Assembly (NCBI RefSeq): GCF_029714425.1
Contig: NZ_CP121668.1
Span: 1,819,501 to 1,883,500, forward strand
DNA from: Bradyrhizobium sp. CB2312
GTDB lineage: Bacteria > Pseudomonadota > Alphaproteobacteria > Rhizobiales > Xanthobacteraceae
Direction of reading: 5' to 3'
Length of the DNA: 64,000 nt
Below, one piece after another: positions 30,007 to 39,250 of the stretch. The first letter of the stretch is position 1. Each line of letters begins with the position of its first letter. Position numbers and translations under genes: made by a program. Below the pieces are notes generated by a model, which saw nothing but the letters and a program-made list of their open reading frames with translations, was not told the origin of the DNA and searched no databases.

Positions 30007-31872
30007 ATGAGGCTCATATTTCTGTCAGGCCGACTTGATCGACCGGTCGATCACGATACGGAACATGTGCTCGGCCCTCCCGACGCCGAGATCTCGCTGG
30101 TCGAGTACGGCAGCTACGCGTGTCCGCACTGCAGGGCTGCCAACGATCGCATCGCGCAGGCGCGCGATCAACTCGGCGACCGCATCTGCTATGTGTTCCG
30201 TCACAAGCCGCTTGCGAACAACAGTCTTTCATTCTGGGCTGCACAGATCGTTGAGCTCGCTCGGACGCCCGAAGCGTTCTGGTCCGCGCACATGAAGCTA
30301 ATGACGAGATCGGCGCAGCTCACGGAAGACGATCTCTTCGCGGTGGCCGCAGACCTCGGTGTGAACGCGGACCTCTCGCTTGGCGAGAGCGAAGCCGTAC
30401 GGCGGGCGAGGTCGAGAGTGGAGTCGGACATCGCAAGCGCGCGTGCGAGCGGAGTGAGATTCACGCCAAGTTTCTACATCAACCGTCGGCGCTACGACGG
30501 GCCGTGGGACGAGAGTTCCTTCGTTGATGCGATGCTTGGCACGCTCGGTCACCGCGTTCGTACGGCTGCCTTGGACTTTGCGAGCTGGGGCCCGTCAGCC
30601 GGCATTCTGCTCGTCCTCGCGGCCGTGGCGGCAATCATCTTGACGAACTCGCCCATCGGGCCGCACTTCGAGGCGCTCTGGCTCCGCGAGTTCGGCGTGA
30701 GCTTGGGCAACATAACCTTTCGGAAGCCCATCTTCGATTGGGTCAATGACGGGCTGTTAACAGTGTTCTTCGTGGTCGTTGGATTGGAAGTCAAGCGCGA
30801 GATGACGGTGGGCCATCTCGCAAGCCGTCGTTCGGCCGCGCTTCCGATCGTGGCCGCGCTCGGCGGCATAGTCGGACCGGCGCTTCTGTATGCGCTGATA
30901 ATCCCAGCGGGGCCGTGGTCGCACGGATGGGGTGTCCCGATGGCGACCGATACCGCGTTCGCGGTTGCGTTGATTGCGGTGATGGGCTCCCGGGTCCCTG
31001 TGGAGCTGCGTATCTTCCTCACTGCGGCCGCCATCGTTGACGACATCGGCGCGATCGTCGTCGTCGCTCTGTGTTACTCTGGTGAGATCCATCTGGCTTA
31101 CCTTGCTGCGGCCGCCACAGTTGTAGTTGCGCTAGTGCTGCTGAGCCGATCTGGAGTCTACTTTCTGTCGCCCTACATCCTGTTGGGGGTTGCGCTGTGG
31201 GCGTCCGTATACGCTGGCGGCCTTCAGCCTACATTGGCCGGGGTGGTACTTGCGTTGTTTATTCCGACGCGACCGCCCGCCAACTTAGAAGCCCTGCTGA
31301 CGCAGGCGAGCATCATCATCGCGTCCGAGGCTCGGCACGAGGGTGAAGTTCTTAGGAACGGCCCCTCTACTTCGGCTCTGCACGCGCTCGAGGCAATCTA
31401 CGAGAGACTTGAGTCGCCCGCCGATCGGTTGCTGCGACATGCCGGCGCGCGATCGAGCTACGCTATCCTCCCAATCTTCGCATTGGCGAATGCGGGAGTG
31501 ATGATCAACCCAGGCGTCTTCGTCGGCCATGGCCGGCTCATGGCCGCGATCGTCGTTGGTCTCGCTTTAGGAAAACCGCTCGGCGTCTTCCTCGCGGCCG
31601 CCGCGGCTGTGCGCACAGGCCTAGCCGTCAAGCCAGACGAGTACTCGTGGCGACAGTTGGGCGGAGCAGGAGCCTTCGCTGGGATTGGCTTCACGATGTC
31701 GCTCTTCATCGCCGGTCAGGCATTTCCAAACGCCACCGACTTCTCGGCCGCAAAAATTGCTGTGTTCGCCGCCTCGATTCTCTCTGCCGCCGTTGGGACT
31801 GTCGTCCTCTGGGGAGCTTCGCACCGGGAGCTTATCGGAGATGCGTCGCGGAGCCTCGGCATGAAATCATAA
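30007..31872 (+). CDS. nhaA: DsbA-like thioredoxin domain fused to Na+/H+ antiporter NhaA
   Basis: 621 residues. Residues 1 to ~175 are a DsbA-like domain with active site YACPHCRA (Cys39, Cys42) and FTPSFYIN carrying the cis-Pro. Residues ~190-610 are a full NhaA antiporter (DGLLTVFFVVVGLEVKRE, ATDTAFAVALI, and the essential Asp pair in AAIVDDIGAIVV near 345). No signal peptide precedes the DsbA-like part, so its side of the membrane is uncertain. Such fusions exist in some bacteria. Redox control of ion exchange is an inference. Confidence 0.93.
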   Translation: MRLIFLSGRLDRPVDHDTEHVLGPPDAEISLVEYGSYACPHCRAANDRIAQARDQLGDRICYVFRHKPLANNSLSFWAAQIVELARTPEAFWSAHMKLMTRSAQLTEDDLFAVAADLGVNADLSLGESEAVRRARSRVESDIASARASGVRFTPSFYINRRRYDGPWDESSFVDAMLGTLGHRVRTAALDFASWGPSAGILLVLAAVAAIILTNSPIGPHFEALWLREFGVSLGNITFRKPIFDWVNDGLLTVFFVVVGLEVKREMTVGHLASRRSAALPIVAALGGIVGPALLYALIIPAGPWSHGWGVPMATDTAFAVALIAVMGSRVPVELRIFLTAAAIVDDIGAIVVVALCYSGEIHLAYLAAAATVVVALVLLSRSGVYFLSPYILLGVALWASVYAGGLQPTLAGVVLALFIPTRPPANLEALLTQASIIIASEARHEGEVLRNGPSTSALHALEAIYERLESPADRLLRHAGARSSYAILPIFALANAGVMINPGVFVGHGRLMAAIVVGLALGKPLGVFLAAAAAVRTGLAVKPDEYSWRQLGGAGAFAGIGFTMSLFIAGQAFPNATDFSAAKIAVFAASILSAAVGTVVLWGASHRELIGDASRSLGMKS

Positions 31873-32059
31873 TAGCAAGCCGGACAATGGAAAGGAGATG
31901 GTTCTTTCCTGCCCATCAGTGGCACGAGGCTGTCCCCCAGATTCACAACCACGCGTGAAACCTGGGGTGCACTTAACCGAAATCTCCTGGCATCCCATCA
32001 TCAATGAAACCAGCAACGCTGAAGTATCTTGGCAAACCGTCGCGTTTGAAGGAGCCGAA

Positions 32060-32293
32060 ATGACGCACGTATATTTCCACTGTTCGAACACCAAGAAGGT
32101 TTTCGTCGATCGCCGCGGCGCAGTGGTGGAAGATATTGCTGATGCGAGGGATCATGCGAACCGTATCGTACAATCTCTCACTAGAGAGAGCAGCCTCGAG
32201 GATTGGCGTGACTGGATTTTGCATGTCAGTGATGATCAGGGCGATGAACTCTTCGTTGTGCCCTTCACGTTCGTGCTCGGCGAGCCGAATTAA
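32060..32293 (+). CDS. Small DUF6894-like protein
   Basis: 77 residues from ATG 32060, with aaggag upstream. The pattern VYFHCSNTKKVFVDRRGAVV then DARDHANRIV matches the small rhizobial family I know as DUF6894. Function unknown, cytoplasmic. It stands alone after nhaA. Confidence 0.75.
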   Translation: MTHVYFHCSNTKKVFVDRRGAVVEDIADARDHANRIVQSLTRESSLEDWRDWILHVSDDQGDELFVVPFTFVLGEPN

Positions 32294-32770
32294 GGTCCCC
32301 GTGTTCCGGGCGACCCTCGGACCAAGGCGCGTAAGTCCCACCTGAAATGCAAGCAGCTGGAACCTGACAAGGTTAACTTCAGCGTCAGCGCAGCCAGATC
32401 AAGATTTGATTTAACCTGCCGACACAAAATGAGGAGTTCTCGCGCGCGCTGGGCAACAAACGCGGTCGCCAGCTTTGAGGTTTAGGCCGCGTGCTCATAA
32501 ACTCGGCGACGTGATGCGACGAAAGCCACGAAGGCCTTGGCGTCAGCAATGCTGGCGACCACAAGCTGTTGCCACCGTGGCCAGACGCCGGGAATCGCGT
32601 TCAGTTGTTTGCTCGTCGCGCTTGATAGATGCCGAGCGATGGTGCTGCTGATAGATGCGGACATTATGGGCCAAGTACGATGTGCTTGCGCGAGCATCGT
32701 TGCAGCGATACGGATACGGCACTGATTTGATTTCGATTAGGATCCAGGTAGCTCGACCTCTGCCATCGAG
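32294..32770. other. Intergenic, no convincing gene
   Basis: A 71-codon minus-strand frame (32482-32697) has no family motif and no clear ribosome site. I would not call it a gene. Confidence 0.45.
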
Positions 32771-33823
32771 CTATTGCGACTTTATGTGACGCACCAAGGA
32801 TTGGACATGCTCGGGGCGTGTGGTCTTCAGAATCCCATGACCGAGATTGAAAATGAACGGTCCCCGGCCCAAGGCCGCCAGGATGCGGTCGGTTTCTGCA
32901 TACATCGCTGCGCCTCCCGCCGCCAGTAGTTGGTTGTCCAGGCTGCCCTGCACGCAGCACCCAAGGGCGCCCTGTATTCTGTCGGCAGCCCAAGCGAGCG
33001 GGACGGTGCTGTCCAGGCCTACACAATTGACCCCGGTCGCCTCGGCGTAGCCAACGTAAAGCAGACCGGCGCCGCGCGGAAAGGCAATGATCGGGGTGTC
33101 GGGATATTTGGCGCGAAGGGCGCTGACGATCGCGGCTACCGGCTGCACGCACCAGCGCTGGAAGAAAGGTTCAGGGAGGATACCCGCCGAGCTCTCAAAT
33201 AGCTGGATGGCTTCTGCGCCCGACTCGATCTGTCGTGCCAGGAACTGAGTGATGGCTTCGGTCAAAAGGTCGATCAGCGGCTGAAACTCCTCTGGGTCGC
33301 TCAACGCCCATCGCTTGATAGTGGCATGGTCGGTGGCACCTCCGCCGCGACCCTCAACCATGTAAGTAGCCACTGTCCAGGGCGCCCCCGCGTAGCCAAT
33401 CAAGGCCACGTTTGGAGGGAGGGCGACGGTGAGTCGTCGCACCGTCTCATAGATCGGCGCCAATTTCTGGTGCAACCAAGTAAGAGTAAGGCGCGCCACA
33501 TCCGCAGCCGAACGGATCGGGGGCGACAGAACCGGCCCATCGCCCTCCTTGTATTCGAGCACTTGGCCAAGGGCTGCGGCAATCTGCGGAAGGTCCGCGA
33601 ATAGAATGGCCGCATCGAATCCAAATCGCCGGATCGGCTGAAGCGTGACTTCTACCGCGTGGTCCGGCGAGTTGCACAGCTCCAGCATTCCGCCGGCTGC
33701 GGCCCGCGTTACAAGATACTCAGGCAGGTACCGGCCAGCTTGTCTCATAAGCCAGATTGGCGGTCGTTCCGTACGTTCGCCGGCAAGCGCACGCAGAAGC
33801 AACTTTCTTGGCTCGTAAACCAC
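32771..33823 (-). CDS. hemE: Uroporphyrinogen decarboxylase HemE (divergent copy)
   Basis: 350 residues, normal length, from a GTG. It converts uroporphyrinogen III to coproporphyrinogen III in the cytoplasm. The hallmark PPIWLMRQAGRYLPEY carries the substrate-binding Arg pair. Asp77 in AILFADLPQ corresponds to the catalytic Asp. GYAGAPWTVATYMVEG is the Tyr region, and GHGILKTTRPEHV the C-terminal His block. Some blocks differ from housekeeping HemE (FADLP for FSDIL, ESSAG for the usual WAG), so this looks like an accessory paralogue. hemC lies beyond the IS element on the same strand. Confidence 0.93.
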   Translation of the reverse strand: MVYEPRKLLLRALAGERTERPPIWLMRQAGRYLPEYLVTRAAAGGMLELCNSPDHAVEVTLQPIRRFGFDAAILFADLPQIAAALGQVLEYKEGDGPVLSPPIRSAADVARLTLTWLHQKLAPIYETVRRLTVALPPNVALIGYAGAPWTVATYMVEGRGGGATDHATIKRWALSDPEEFQPLIDLLTEAITQFLARQIESGAEAIQLFESSAGILPEPFFQRWCVQPVAAIVSALRAKYPDTPIIAFPRGAGLLYVGYAEATGVNCVGLDSTVPLAWAADRIQGALGCCVQGSLDNQLLAAGGAAMYAETDRILAALGRGPFIFNLGHGILKTTRPEHVQSLVRHIKSQ

Positions 33824-33969
33824 TATGGAAGCACTCCCTGTACAGCTTCAGAAGCGGAAATACCATTTGCCGCCATCAGGACCACACCGCAAAGCGCGCT
33901 TACATTGGTTGGCGCGGTCATAGCACACTGACAATCATCACGATCATGGACGAACGTCCGCTGTGGGTC

Positions 33970-35531
33970 TTGGCCGTGTAAAAACGATCTCAAAGGGCGT
34001 CGGTCCCGGAAGCGGGGAGCCGCGTGTGTCTCAGGCCCCGATCGCAGCGATCAGCGGCTTGATCCCGACGATGTTCATGACCCGTGTCAGATTATAGGCC
34101 AGCACCGAGAGTGCCATTTCGGCGGCTACTTTTGGAAGCGTTTTGGTGAGGAAGTGTGTCGCTCCCATGCGGGCCTTCATCGTGCCGAACGGATGCTCGA
34201 CTGTCTCTCGACGCTGGCGCATGGCTTGTGGGTTTGCATCGAGACGCTGCTGCACAGCCTCGAGCAGATGCTCATGCTCCCATCGTGGAATCCGCCGCTC
34301 TGGCCCTGTCGTGCACTGCGATTTAAGCGAACAATTTTGACAGGCCGTGGTCCAGTAGCGCCGTAGCCGCTTCCCGTCTTCCTCGCTCGTGAAGCGATAA
34401 GGCAGTTGCTCTCCAGCTGGGCAGCGATAGGCGTCCTCTTCAGGCAAATAGACAAAATCCTGCTTGCCGAAGCGCCCATCTGACTTGGCACCCGACGTCT
34501 GTGGCTTGGGCAGAGTTACCGTGATGCCGGCCTCGTGGCACGCGAGGATCTCCACGCTGCTGAAGTAGCCGCGATCGGCAACGGCCTCGAGCGCATCGGT
34601 CTGGAGCACTTCTTTCGCCTGCTTTGCCATATTGGCCAGTTGAGCCCGATCTGAGCCGCTGTTCGTTACCTCATGCGTCACAATCAGATGGTGCTCGGTA
34701 TCCACGGCGACCTGCACATTGTAGCCGACGACGCCGGAGCCGCGGCCGCTCGTCGCCATCGAGCGGCTATCGGGATCAGTCAAGGAGATTTGCTGGTCAG
34801 GCGATGCAAGCATCTGCTTCTCGTAAGCGGCAAGCTTGCCCATTTCCTCCTTCAGCTTCGTCAGCTTTTCAGTAAGCCTCGTCACCTTCGTGGCCAGGGC
34901 CTCCGTCGGCTCCTGCCGGTCGGCCGTGTCAAGTTGGCCTAGATACCGCGCGACGCTCTCCTCCAGCTGGGAGCGTCGCCGCTCCACCTTCGCCCGGGTG
35001 AAGTTCCTGTCCCGGTTGTTCACCGCTTTGAACTTGCTGCCGTCGATGGCAACGCTCGCCGTCGTCAGGAGACCCATCCCACGGCAGAGTTCAACGAAGC
35101 GCGCACACACCCTGCGCAGCGCCAGGCCATTGTCCTTGCGGAAGTCGGCAATCGTCTTGTGATCGGGAGTGAGCCGACCCAGCAGCCACATCAGTTCGAC
35201 ATTGCGTCCGGCTTCTCGTTCGAGCCGCCGGCTCGACTGCACCCGGTTCAGATAGCCATAGATGTAGAGCTTCAAGAGAACCGAGGGATGGTACGATGGC
35301 CGACCGGTCGCCGCCGGCTCAACCTCGAAGCTCATCTCGGCCAAATCGAGCGCATCGACAAACGCATCGATCACACGGACAGGATTACTCTCGTCAATGA
35401 AATCATCGAGGCATTCCGGCAACAGCGTGCATTGCCCACGATCCGCCTCCTCAACGAAGCGCCTCATCGATTCCCCAAAAAAGAATCACCGGAGAATCAT
35501 AGCAGCGGCACAGCGTTTTCACACAGCCAGG
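33970..35531 (-). mobile_element. IS1182-family insertion sequence
   Basis: A complete element of about 1.56 kb. Terminal inverted repeats tggccgtgtaaaaacg (33971-33986) and its near complement cgttttcacacagcca (35516-35531) match at 14 of 16 positions. A gggtc on both flanks (33965-33969 and 35532-35536) may be the target duplication. It is inserted between hemE and hemC. Confidence 0.8.
34031..35467 (-). CDS. IS1182-family transposase
   Basis: 478 residues, intact. The N-terminal region GRPSYHPSVLLKLYIYGYLN and LMWLLGRLTPDHKTIADFRK is the DUF772-type domain of this family. The DDE core includes ASVAIDGSKFKAVN, AVADRGYFSSVEI and a C-terminal Glu in RQRRETVEHPFGTMKARMG. It is probably active or recently active, since no stop or shift is seen. 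A second, decayed copy lies at 4455-4632. Confidence 0.95.
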   Translation of the reverse strand: MRRFVEEADRGQCTLLPECLDDFIDESNPVRVIDAFVDALDLAEMSFEVEPAATGRPSYHPSVLLKLYIYGYLNRVQSSRRLEREAGRNVELMWLLGRLTPDHKTIADFRKDNGLALRRVCARFVELCRGMGLLTTASVAIDGSKFKAVNNRDRNFTRAKVERRRSQLEESVARYLGQLDTADRQEPTEALATKVTRLTEKLTKLKEEMGKLAAYEKQMLASPDQQISLTDPDSRSMATSGRGSGVVGYNVQVAVDTEHHLIVTHEVTNSGSDRAQLANMAKQAKEVLQTDALEAVADRGYFSSVEILACHEAGITVTLPKPQTSGAKSDGRFGKQDFVYLPEEDAYRCPAGEQLPYRFTSEEDGKRLRRYWTTACQNCSLKSQCTTGPERRIPRWEHEHLLEAVQQRLDANPQAMRQRRETVEHPFGTMKARMGATHFLTKTLPKVAAEMALSVLAYNLTRVMNIVGIKPLIAAIGA

Positions 35532-35639
35532 GTCATTTCGACGGGTTCTGCAGGATTGTCGGCAGGATGACATCTACTTCTGCTTGTAAGCGCCGAACCG
35601 AGTTTGGGCGGCCCCTGTGATTCAAACTCGCCAACGAGG

Positions 35640-35876
35640 GCTCGAATCAAGCGCTACGAACTCGCCGACTATGAATGGACCGCCATCAAGCCAATGCTGC
35701 CGAACAAGCCGCGTGGCGTTCCTCAGGTGAACGACAGACGGGTCCTCAATGGCATCTTCTGGGTCCTCCGATCATGAGCGCCCTGGCGTGATCTGCCGGC
35801 GGCGTTTGGCCCATACACCACTTGCTACAACCGCTTCGTTAGGTGGCGGCGGGCCGGTGTTTGGAGCCGCATCTAG
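35640..35876 (+). pseudogene. IS5-type transposase N-terminal remnant
   Basis: Translates RYELADYEWTAIKPMLPNK, RVLNGIFWVLRS, a stop, APWRDLPAAFGPYTTCYNRF and VRWRRAGVW, the start of an IS5-family transposase. One internal TGA replaces the usual Gly, and the reading ends at 35876 with the catalytic region missing. It abuts the IS1182 element, so this spot has been hit repeatedly. Confidence 0.88.
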
Positions 35877-35968
35877 TGTAGTCGGCCAAGTTCCAGGCTC
35901 TGCACTACGTGCTAAAGTCGCATGCTGTATCCCAGATCCTGAGTCCATCATCATGCTAGGTATCGAAT

Positions 35969-36904
35969 TCAGATTGCCCTTTGCTCTTCCATCATACGAT
36001 GCACGGCCTTCAGTATCTCGCCTGCACCTTGCTGAAGAAGCTTGTGCCCGAGACGTCGGCCGATTGCCTCGGCCTGATCGGCCGGACCAACGCATTCATC
36101 AGCAATCTTCGATTGCCCATCTGGATGAGTCACCTGTCCTCGAAGCGTTAGTGTCCCGGCGACCCACGTGGCGGAAACGCCGATGGGTAGGCTGCATCCC
36201 GCATCGAGACTTCTCATCAGGGCGCGCTCTGCATCTACTTCAATGCGCGATTTCCGATCTTCTATCTTATGAAGCAATGCTATGAGTTCCGTATCCTCTT
36301 CGCGAGCTTCGGCCGCGAGAGCGCCTTGGCCGGGTGCATACGGAAAGACATTCGCGTCCAGAACCTGTGAGGCCTCATGTAACAGCCCTAGCCGGGACAG
36401 TCCTGCCGCTGCCAATAGAGTAGCGTCTATTCCGTCCCGGATCTTTGCCTTACGAAGCCTTGGAGAAACGTTCCCGCGAATGGGTCGAACATCGAGACCT
36501 CTGCATAGAGCGAGAAGTTGCGCTTTGCGGCGAATTGATCCGGTGCCGACGCGTAGCCCCGGTCGTAGCTGATCCAGTGTAACGCCACAGATGGCGTCAC
36601 GAGCATCCTCTCTCTTGGGAACAGCCGCTAATACCAAGCCTTGCCGCAATCTAGTCGGAAGATCCTTGAGAGAATGAACGACCAGGTCAACTTCCTTTCG
36701 CATAAGCGTGTCTTCTCCCTCCTTCGTGAATGCTCCGACGCCCCCAAACTGATGAAAGGACGACCTTCGATCTCTATCGCCAACCGAACTTGTGAAAATA
36801 ATCCTTACTTCAGCGGCCGGCTCGACGCCGCGAATAAGATTGGCGACGTGACTGGCTTGCCAGCGGGCCAGGTCACTTCGCCTGGTGCCGAGGCGAATTT
36901 CCAT
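35969..36904 (-). CDS. hemC: Hydroxymethylbilane synthase (porphobilinogen deaminase)
   Basis: 311 residues from ATG 36904 with AAGAGG seven bases before. It joins four porphobilinogens into hydroxymethylbilane. GGVGAFTKEGED and VVHSLKDLPT (catalytic Asp81) are conserved. LDAGCSLPIG carries Cys237, which binds the dipyrromethane cofactor. The start overlaps the preceding small gene by about 30 bases, so it is translated in an operon. It differs at several usual positions (GGVG for GGKG), which fits an accessory copy. Confidence 0.95.
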   Translation of the reverse strand: MEIRLGTRRSDLARWQASHVANLIRGVEPAAEVRIIFTSSVGDRDRRSSFHQFGGVGAFTKEGEDTLMRKEVDLVVHSLKDLPTRLRQGLVLAAVPKREDARDAICGVTLDQLRPGLRVGTGSIRRKAQLLALCRGLDVRPIRGNVSPRLRKAKIRDGIDATLLAAAGLSRLGLLHEASQVLDANVFPYAPGQGALAAEAREEDTELIALLHKIEDRKSRIEVDAERALMRSLDAGCSLPIGVSATWVAGTLTLRGQVTHPDGQSKIADECVGPADQAEAIGRRLGHKLLQQGAGEILKAVHRMMEEQRAI

Positions 36905-37160
36905 GATCAAACCTCTTACTTGTTGGGTAGCTCGTCGCAGGACGCTGACCGGTAGTTCCTGGACGATGTGGCGATGAGTTTTCGGCCTTCATTCGTTGAT
37001 ATTCCGAAGCGGCCTCTTCGGCTGTCGCGAAGTTCTTGCTATAAATGAAGGTTTCGCAACCAGTGCTGATGCGGGCGTAGTAGGGCTTTCGCCGCCTAGC
37101 ATAGTCCGAGCGCTTCCTGACGCCGGGGAAGCCGTGTTTGTTGACTATGATGCGTGGCAT
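36873..37160 (-). CDS. Small AP2-like basic protein
   Basis: 95 residues. GFPGVRKRSDYARRRKPYYARI followed by FIYSKNFATAEEAASEYQRMK resembles the AP2 DNA-binding fold (GVR...Y.ARI...F.TAEEAA.AY), here alone without an integrase. The tail is Pro/Ser-rich. It overlaps hemC, so coupling is likely. It may bind DNA; no target is visible. Confidence 0.7.
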   Translation of the reverse strand: MPRIIVNKHGFPGVRKRSDYARRRKPYYARISTGCETFIYSKNFATAEEAASEYQRMKAENSSPHRPGTTGQRPATSYPTSKRFDHGNSPRHQAK

Positions 37161-37209
37161 GTGAACTTGATCCCGGCTTAGGCCCTTATCGTTAGTTGCC
37201 TCGGGCGCG

Positions 37210-37683
37210 CTATTTGAAGGGATTCATGGACGTGGAGTAGGTTGGCGATTTGGCGTAGTCCGTCGGAACGTTCCAAAGCGTTGCAACATACCAGGCGGTC
37301 CAAGCAACGATGAGGAGGCTCAGCACCCACACCCAAACAGGGATTGGCGAGGGCGATTCCGCCCGGTGCGGCTCAAATGGCTCTTCGGCTCCAAACGCGT
37401 TGACTATGAAGCGGAGCGTACCGTGAACGAGGGCCCCATCCCCAAGCCCGCTAATTGTGATCCCAGGGCCGTTGCGAACCTGGAATTGGAGGCGTCGGAT
37501 GCCAACCTGGCCGGTGGCGTCCTGGGCTTCGATGCGCAGGGCGTGCTCGCCGTCGGCGAGGCTCTTTGTGTCGAGCGATATCTGCGCCGGCGGCCGCTGA
37601 TCGGTCACTGGATCGGCCGCTTCGTCGAGATAGATTCGGATGCGCGGATCGGGCACGTGCTGCATTCCTTTAACGGTCGGCAT
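37210..37683 (-). CDS. Ig-like, membrane-anchored protein of the oxidase operon
   Basis: 157 residues. An N-terminal beta-sandwich-like part (DGEHALRIEAQDATGQVG, then RRLQFQVRNGPGITI) resembles Ig or FixG-tail domains. One membrane span follows near residues 113-134 (VWVWVLSLLIVAWTAWYVATLW). It overlaps the upstream gene by 14 bases. No copper or heme motif is visible. It probably assembles or stabilises the cbb3-like oxidase. Confidence 0.75.
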   Translation of the reverse strand: MPTVKGMQHVPDPRIRIYLDEAADPVTDQRPPAQISLDTKSLADGEHALRIEAQDATGQVGIRRLQFQVRNGPGITISGLGDGALVHGTLRFIVNAFGAEEPFEPHRAESPSPIPVWVWVLSLLIVAWTAWYVATLWNVPTDYAKSPTYSTSMNPFK

Positions 37684-37912
37684 GCAGGACGCGATATTTT
37701 GGATGTTCGGGGTCTCGTTCGCCCGGGGCGATAAGCATCGACACGGCCGCCACGATGCAACTAACTGTCACGAGCCCGGCTCCGCCCGCCACTAGCACGT
37801 TGCCGAGCAGTGGTCCGGCAAGGTTCGGACCGCCAGCACCACCAGCGGTCGCAGGCGAGGTGCAGAGGTAGCCAAGCGCCGAGAGAATCCAGGCGGTAAT
37901 CGTATCGGTCAT
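37670..37912 (-). CDS. Small membrane protein of the oxidase operon
   Basis: 80 residues from ATG 37912, five bases after a perfect AGGAGG. Two hydrophobic segments flank a Gly-rich stretch (ITAWILSALGYL, then VLVAGGAGLVTVSCIVAAVSMLIAP). It sits in the place where ccoQ-type small subunits are found but has no sequence likeness I can name. Confidence 0.75.
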   Translation of the reverse strand: MTDTITAWILSALGYLCTSPATAGGAGGPNLAGPLLGNVLVAGGAGLVTVSCIVAAVSMLIAPGERDPEHPKYRVLHADR

Positions 37913-37921
37913 CGTCACCTC

Positions 37922-39250
37922 CTATTTTTTGCTGCGGAGCTTCGTGACCTCGGCAGGCGTCACCAACGCCCCGTGGTTACCCCAGGACGTGCGCTCGTGA
38001 TTGATGATATCGGCGATCTGCTGATCAGAGAGCCGGTCAGCGAACGGTGGCATCTCCACTTCGTACTTCTGGCCGTCGATTACCTTGCCGCTGAGGCCGC
38101 GCAGCATGGTGACGATGTGTTCGGCAGGATCAGTGGCATTAACGACCGGATCGCCCGCAAGTGGCGGAAATGTGCCAGGAACGCCTTTGCCCTCCGCACC
38201 GTGACAGACGCCGCAGTTGTCGGCGAAGAGCTTCGATCCTTCCGCAGCATCGAACGTCGATGCCGGGGCCGCTACCGGTGAGGCCTCTTTCGGCGTCGCT
38301 GCTTGCTTTTGCAATGGTTCATTGGCACGGGCCGCGACGACATCAGCCGCACTGATTAAGGCACCACGATTGCCCCACGAGGATCGTTCGTGATCGATGA
38401 TGTCAGCAATCTGCTGATCAGACAGTTGATCGGCAAACCCCGGCATTTGCGCTTCATAGCTCTGACCGTTGATTACGCGCCCGCTAAGTCCATGCAGCAC
38501 GGCGCCAATGTGTGCAGTGGGATTGGCGTCGTTCACCACCGCATCTCCAGCAAGCGGCGGAAACGTTCCCGGCACACCCATGCCTTCCGCGCCATGGCAG
38601 GATGCGCAGTTGTCGGCGAACAATGCAGCGCCCTTGGTGGCTTCAAACCCCAGGGATCCAGTCGAAGAGCTCTTAGTCGCGGCGCGGGTCTGTGCCGGAG
38701 CGAGTGGGGGCTGCTTCAGTGATAACAGATAGGCAACTAGCGCCTTGCCGTCGTCGCTGGGGATGACCATATCGCCTGGCGCGAATTGGGGCGGCAATGG
38801 CACCGCTTTCTCTCCTGGTGGCAGTCTGCCCACAGTCCTAAACAGCCAGGGGAAGGCTGGCATGATCGATTGTGGTACAACTGCACGCGGTTGATAGAGA
38901 TGGATGTACTGCCATATGCTACTCGATTGCCGCGCGCCGATATTGCTCAAGTCTGGACCAGTGCGCTCCGAACCTAGCAATTCCGTAGTCTGGTAGGCGT
39001 AATCGCCCGGCGCAGACGGGCGGCCAAACGGCTTATCTCCGGAGAGCGGGCGTACTTGCTGGGTATGGCAATAGAAGCAGCCTTCGGAGACATAGACGTC
39101 TCGACCCCGCGCCTCAATCGGGGTTAGTGGCTTAAGGCCTGGCGTCGGCGGCACCTTCGACAGCCAGATCCCCGGCAGCACGCCCATAAGAACCGCCAAA
39201 CCAGTGTAGATCAGCGTTGAGCCGCCAGAAATGGCAAATGTCCTGTTCAT
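37922..39250 (-). CDS. CcoO-like subunit fused to two cytochrome c domains
   Basis: 442 residues. Residues 1 to ~180 are CcoO-like: one membrane anchor, then GCFYCHTQQVRP (Cys58, Cys61, His62) and GPDLSNIGARQSS. Two cytochrome c domains follow, with CASCH (215-219) and CGVCH (346-350). They are near copies of each other (FPPLAGD, LSDQQIADII, HER-S/T-SWGN shared), each with a Met ligand in QMPGFA or EMPPFA. In standard cbb3 the extra hemes sit on a separate CcoP, which is absent here. The ATG overlaps the end of the CcoN-like gene, so the fusion probably replaces CcoO plus CcoP. Confidence 0.92.
   Translation of the reverse strand: MNRTFAISGGSTLIYTGLAVLMGVLPGIWLSKVPPTPGLKPLTPIEARGRDVYVSEGCFYCHTQQVRPLSGDKPFGRPSAPGDYAYQTTELLGSERTGPDLSNIGARQSSSIWQYIHLYQPRAVVPQSIMPAFPWLFRTVGRLPPGEKAVPLPPQFAPGDMVIPSDDGKALVAYLLSLKQPPLAPAQTRAATKSSSTGSLGFEATKGAALFADNCASCHGAEGMGVPGTFPPLAGDAVVNDANPTAHIGAVLHGLSGRVINGQSYEAQMPGFADQLSDQQIADIIDHERSSWGNRGALISAADVVAARANEPLQKQAATPKEASPVAAPASTFDAAEGSKLFADNCGVCHGAEGKGVPGTFPPLAGDPVVNATDPAEHIVTMLRGLSGKVIDGQKYEVEMPPFADRLSDQQIADIINHERTSWGNHGALVTPAEVTKLRSKK

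Noticed and set aside
32482..32697. Small minus-strand frame near hemE
   Set aside because: No family resemblance, no clear start signal; left as intergenic.
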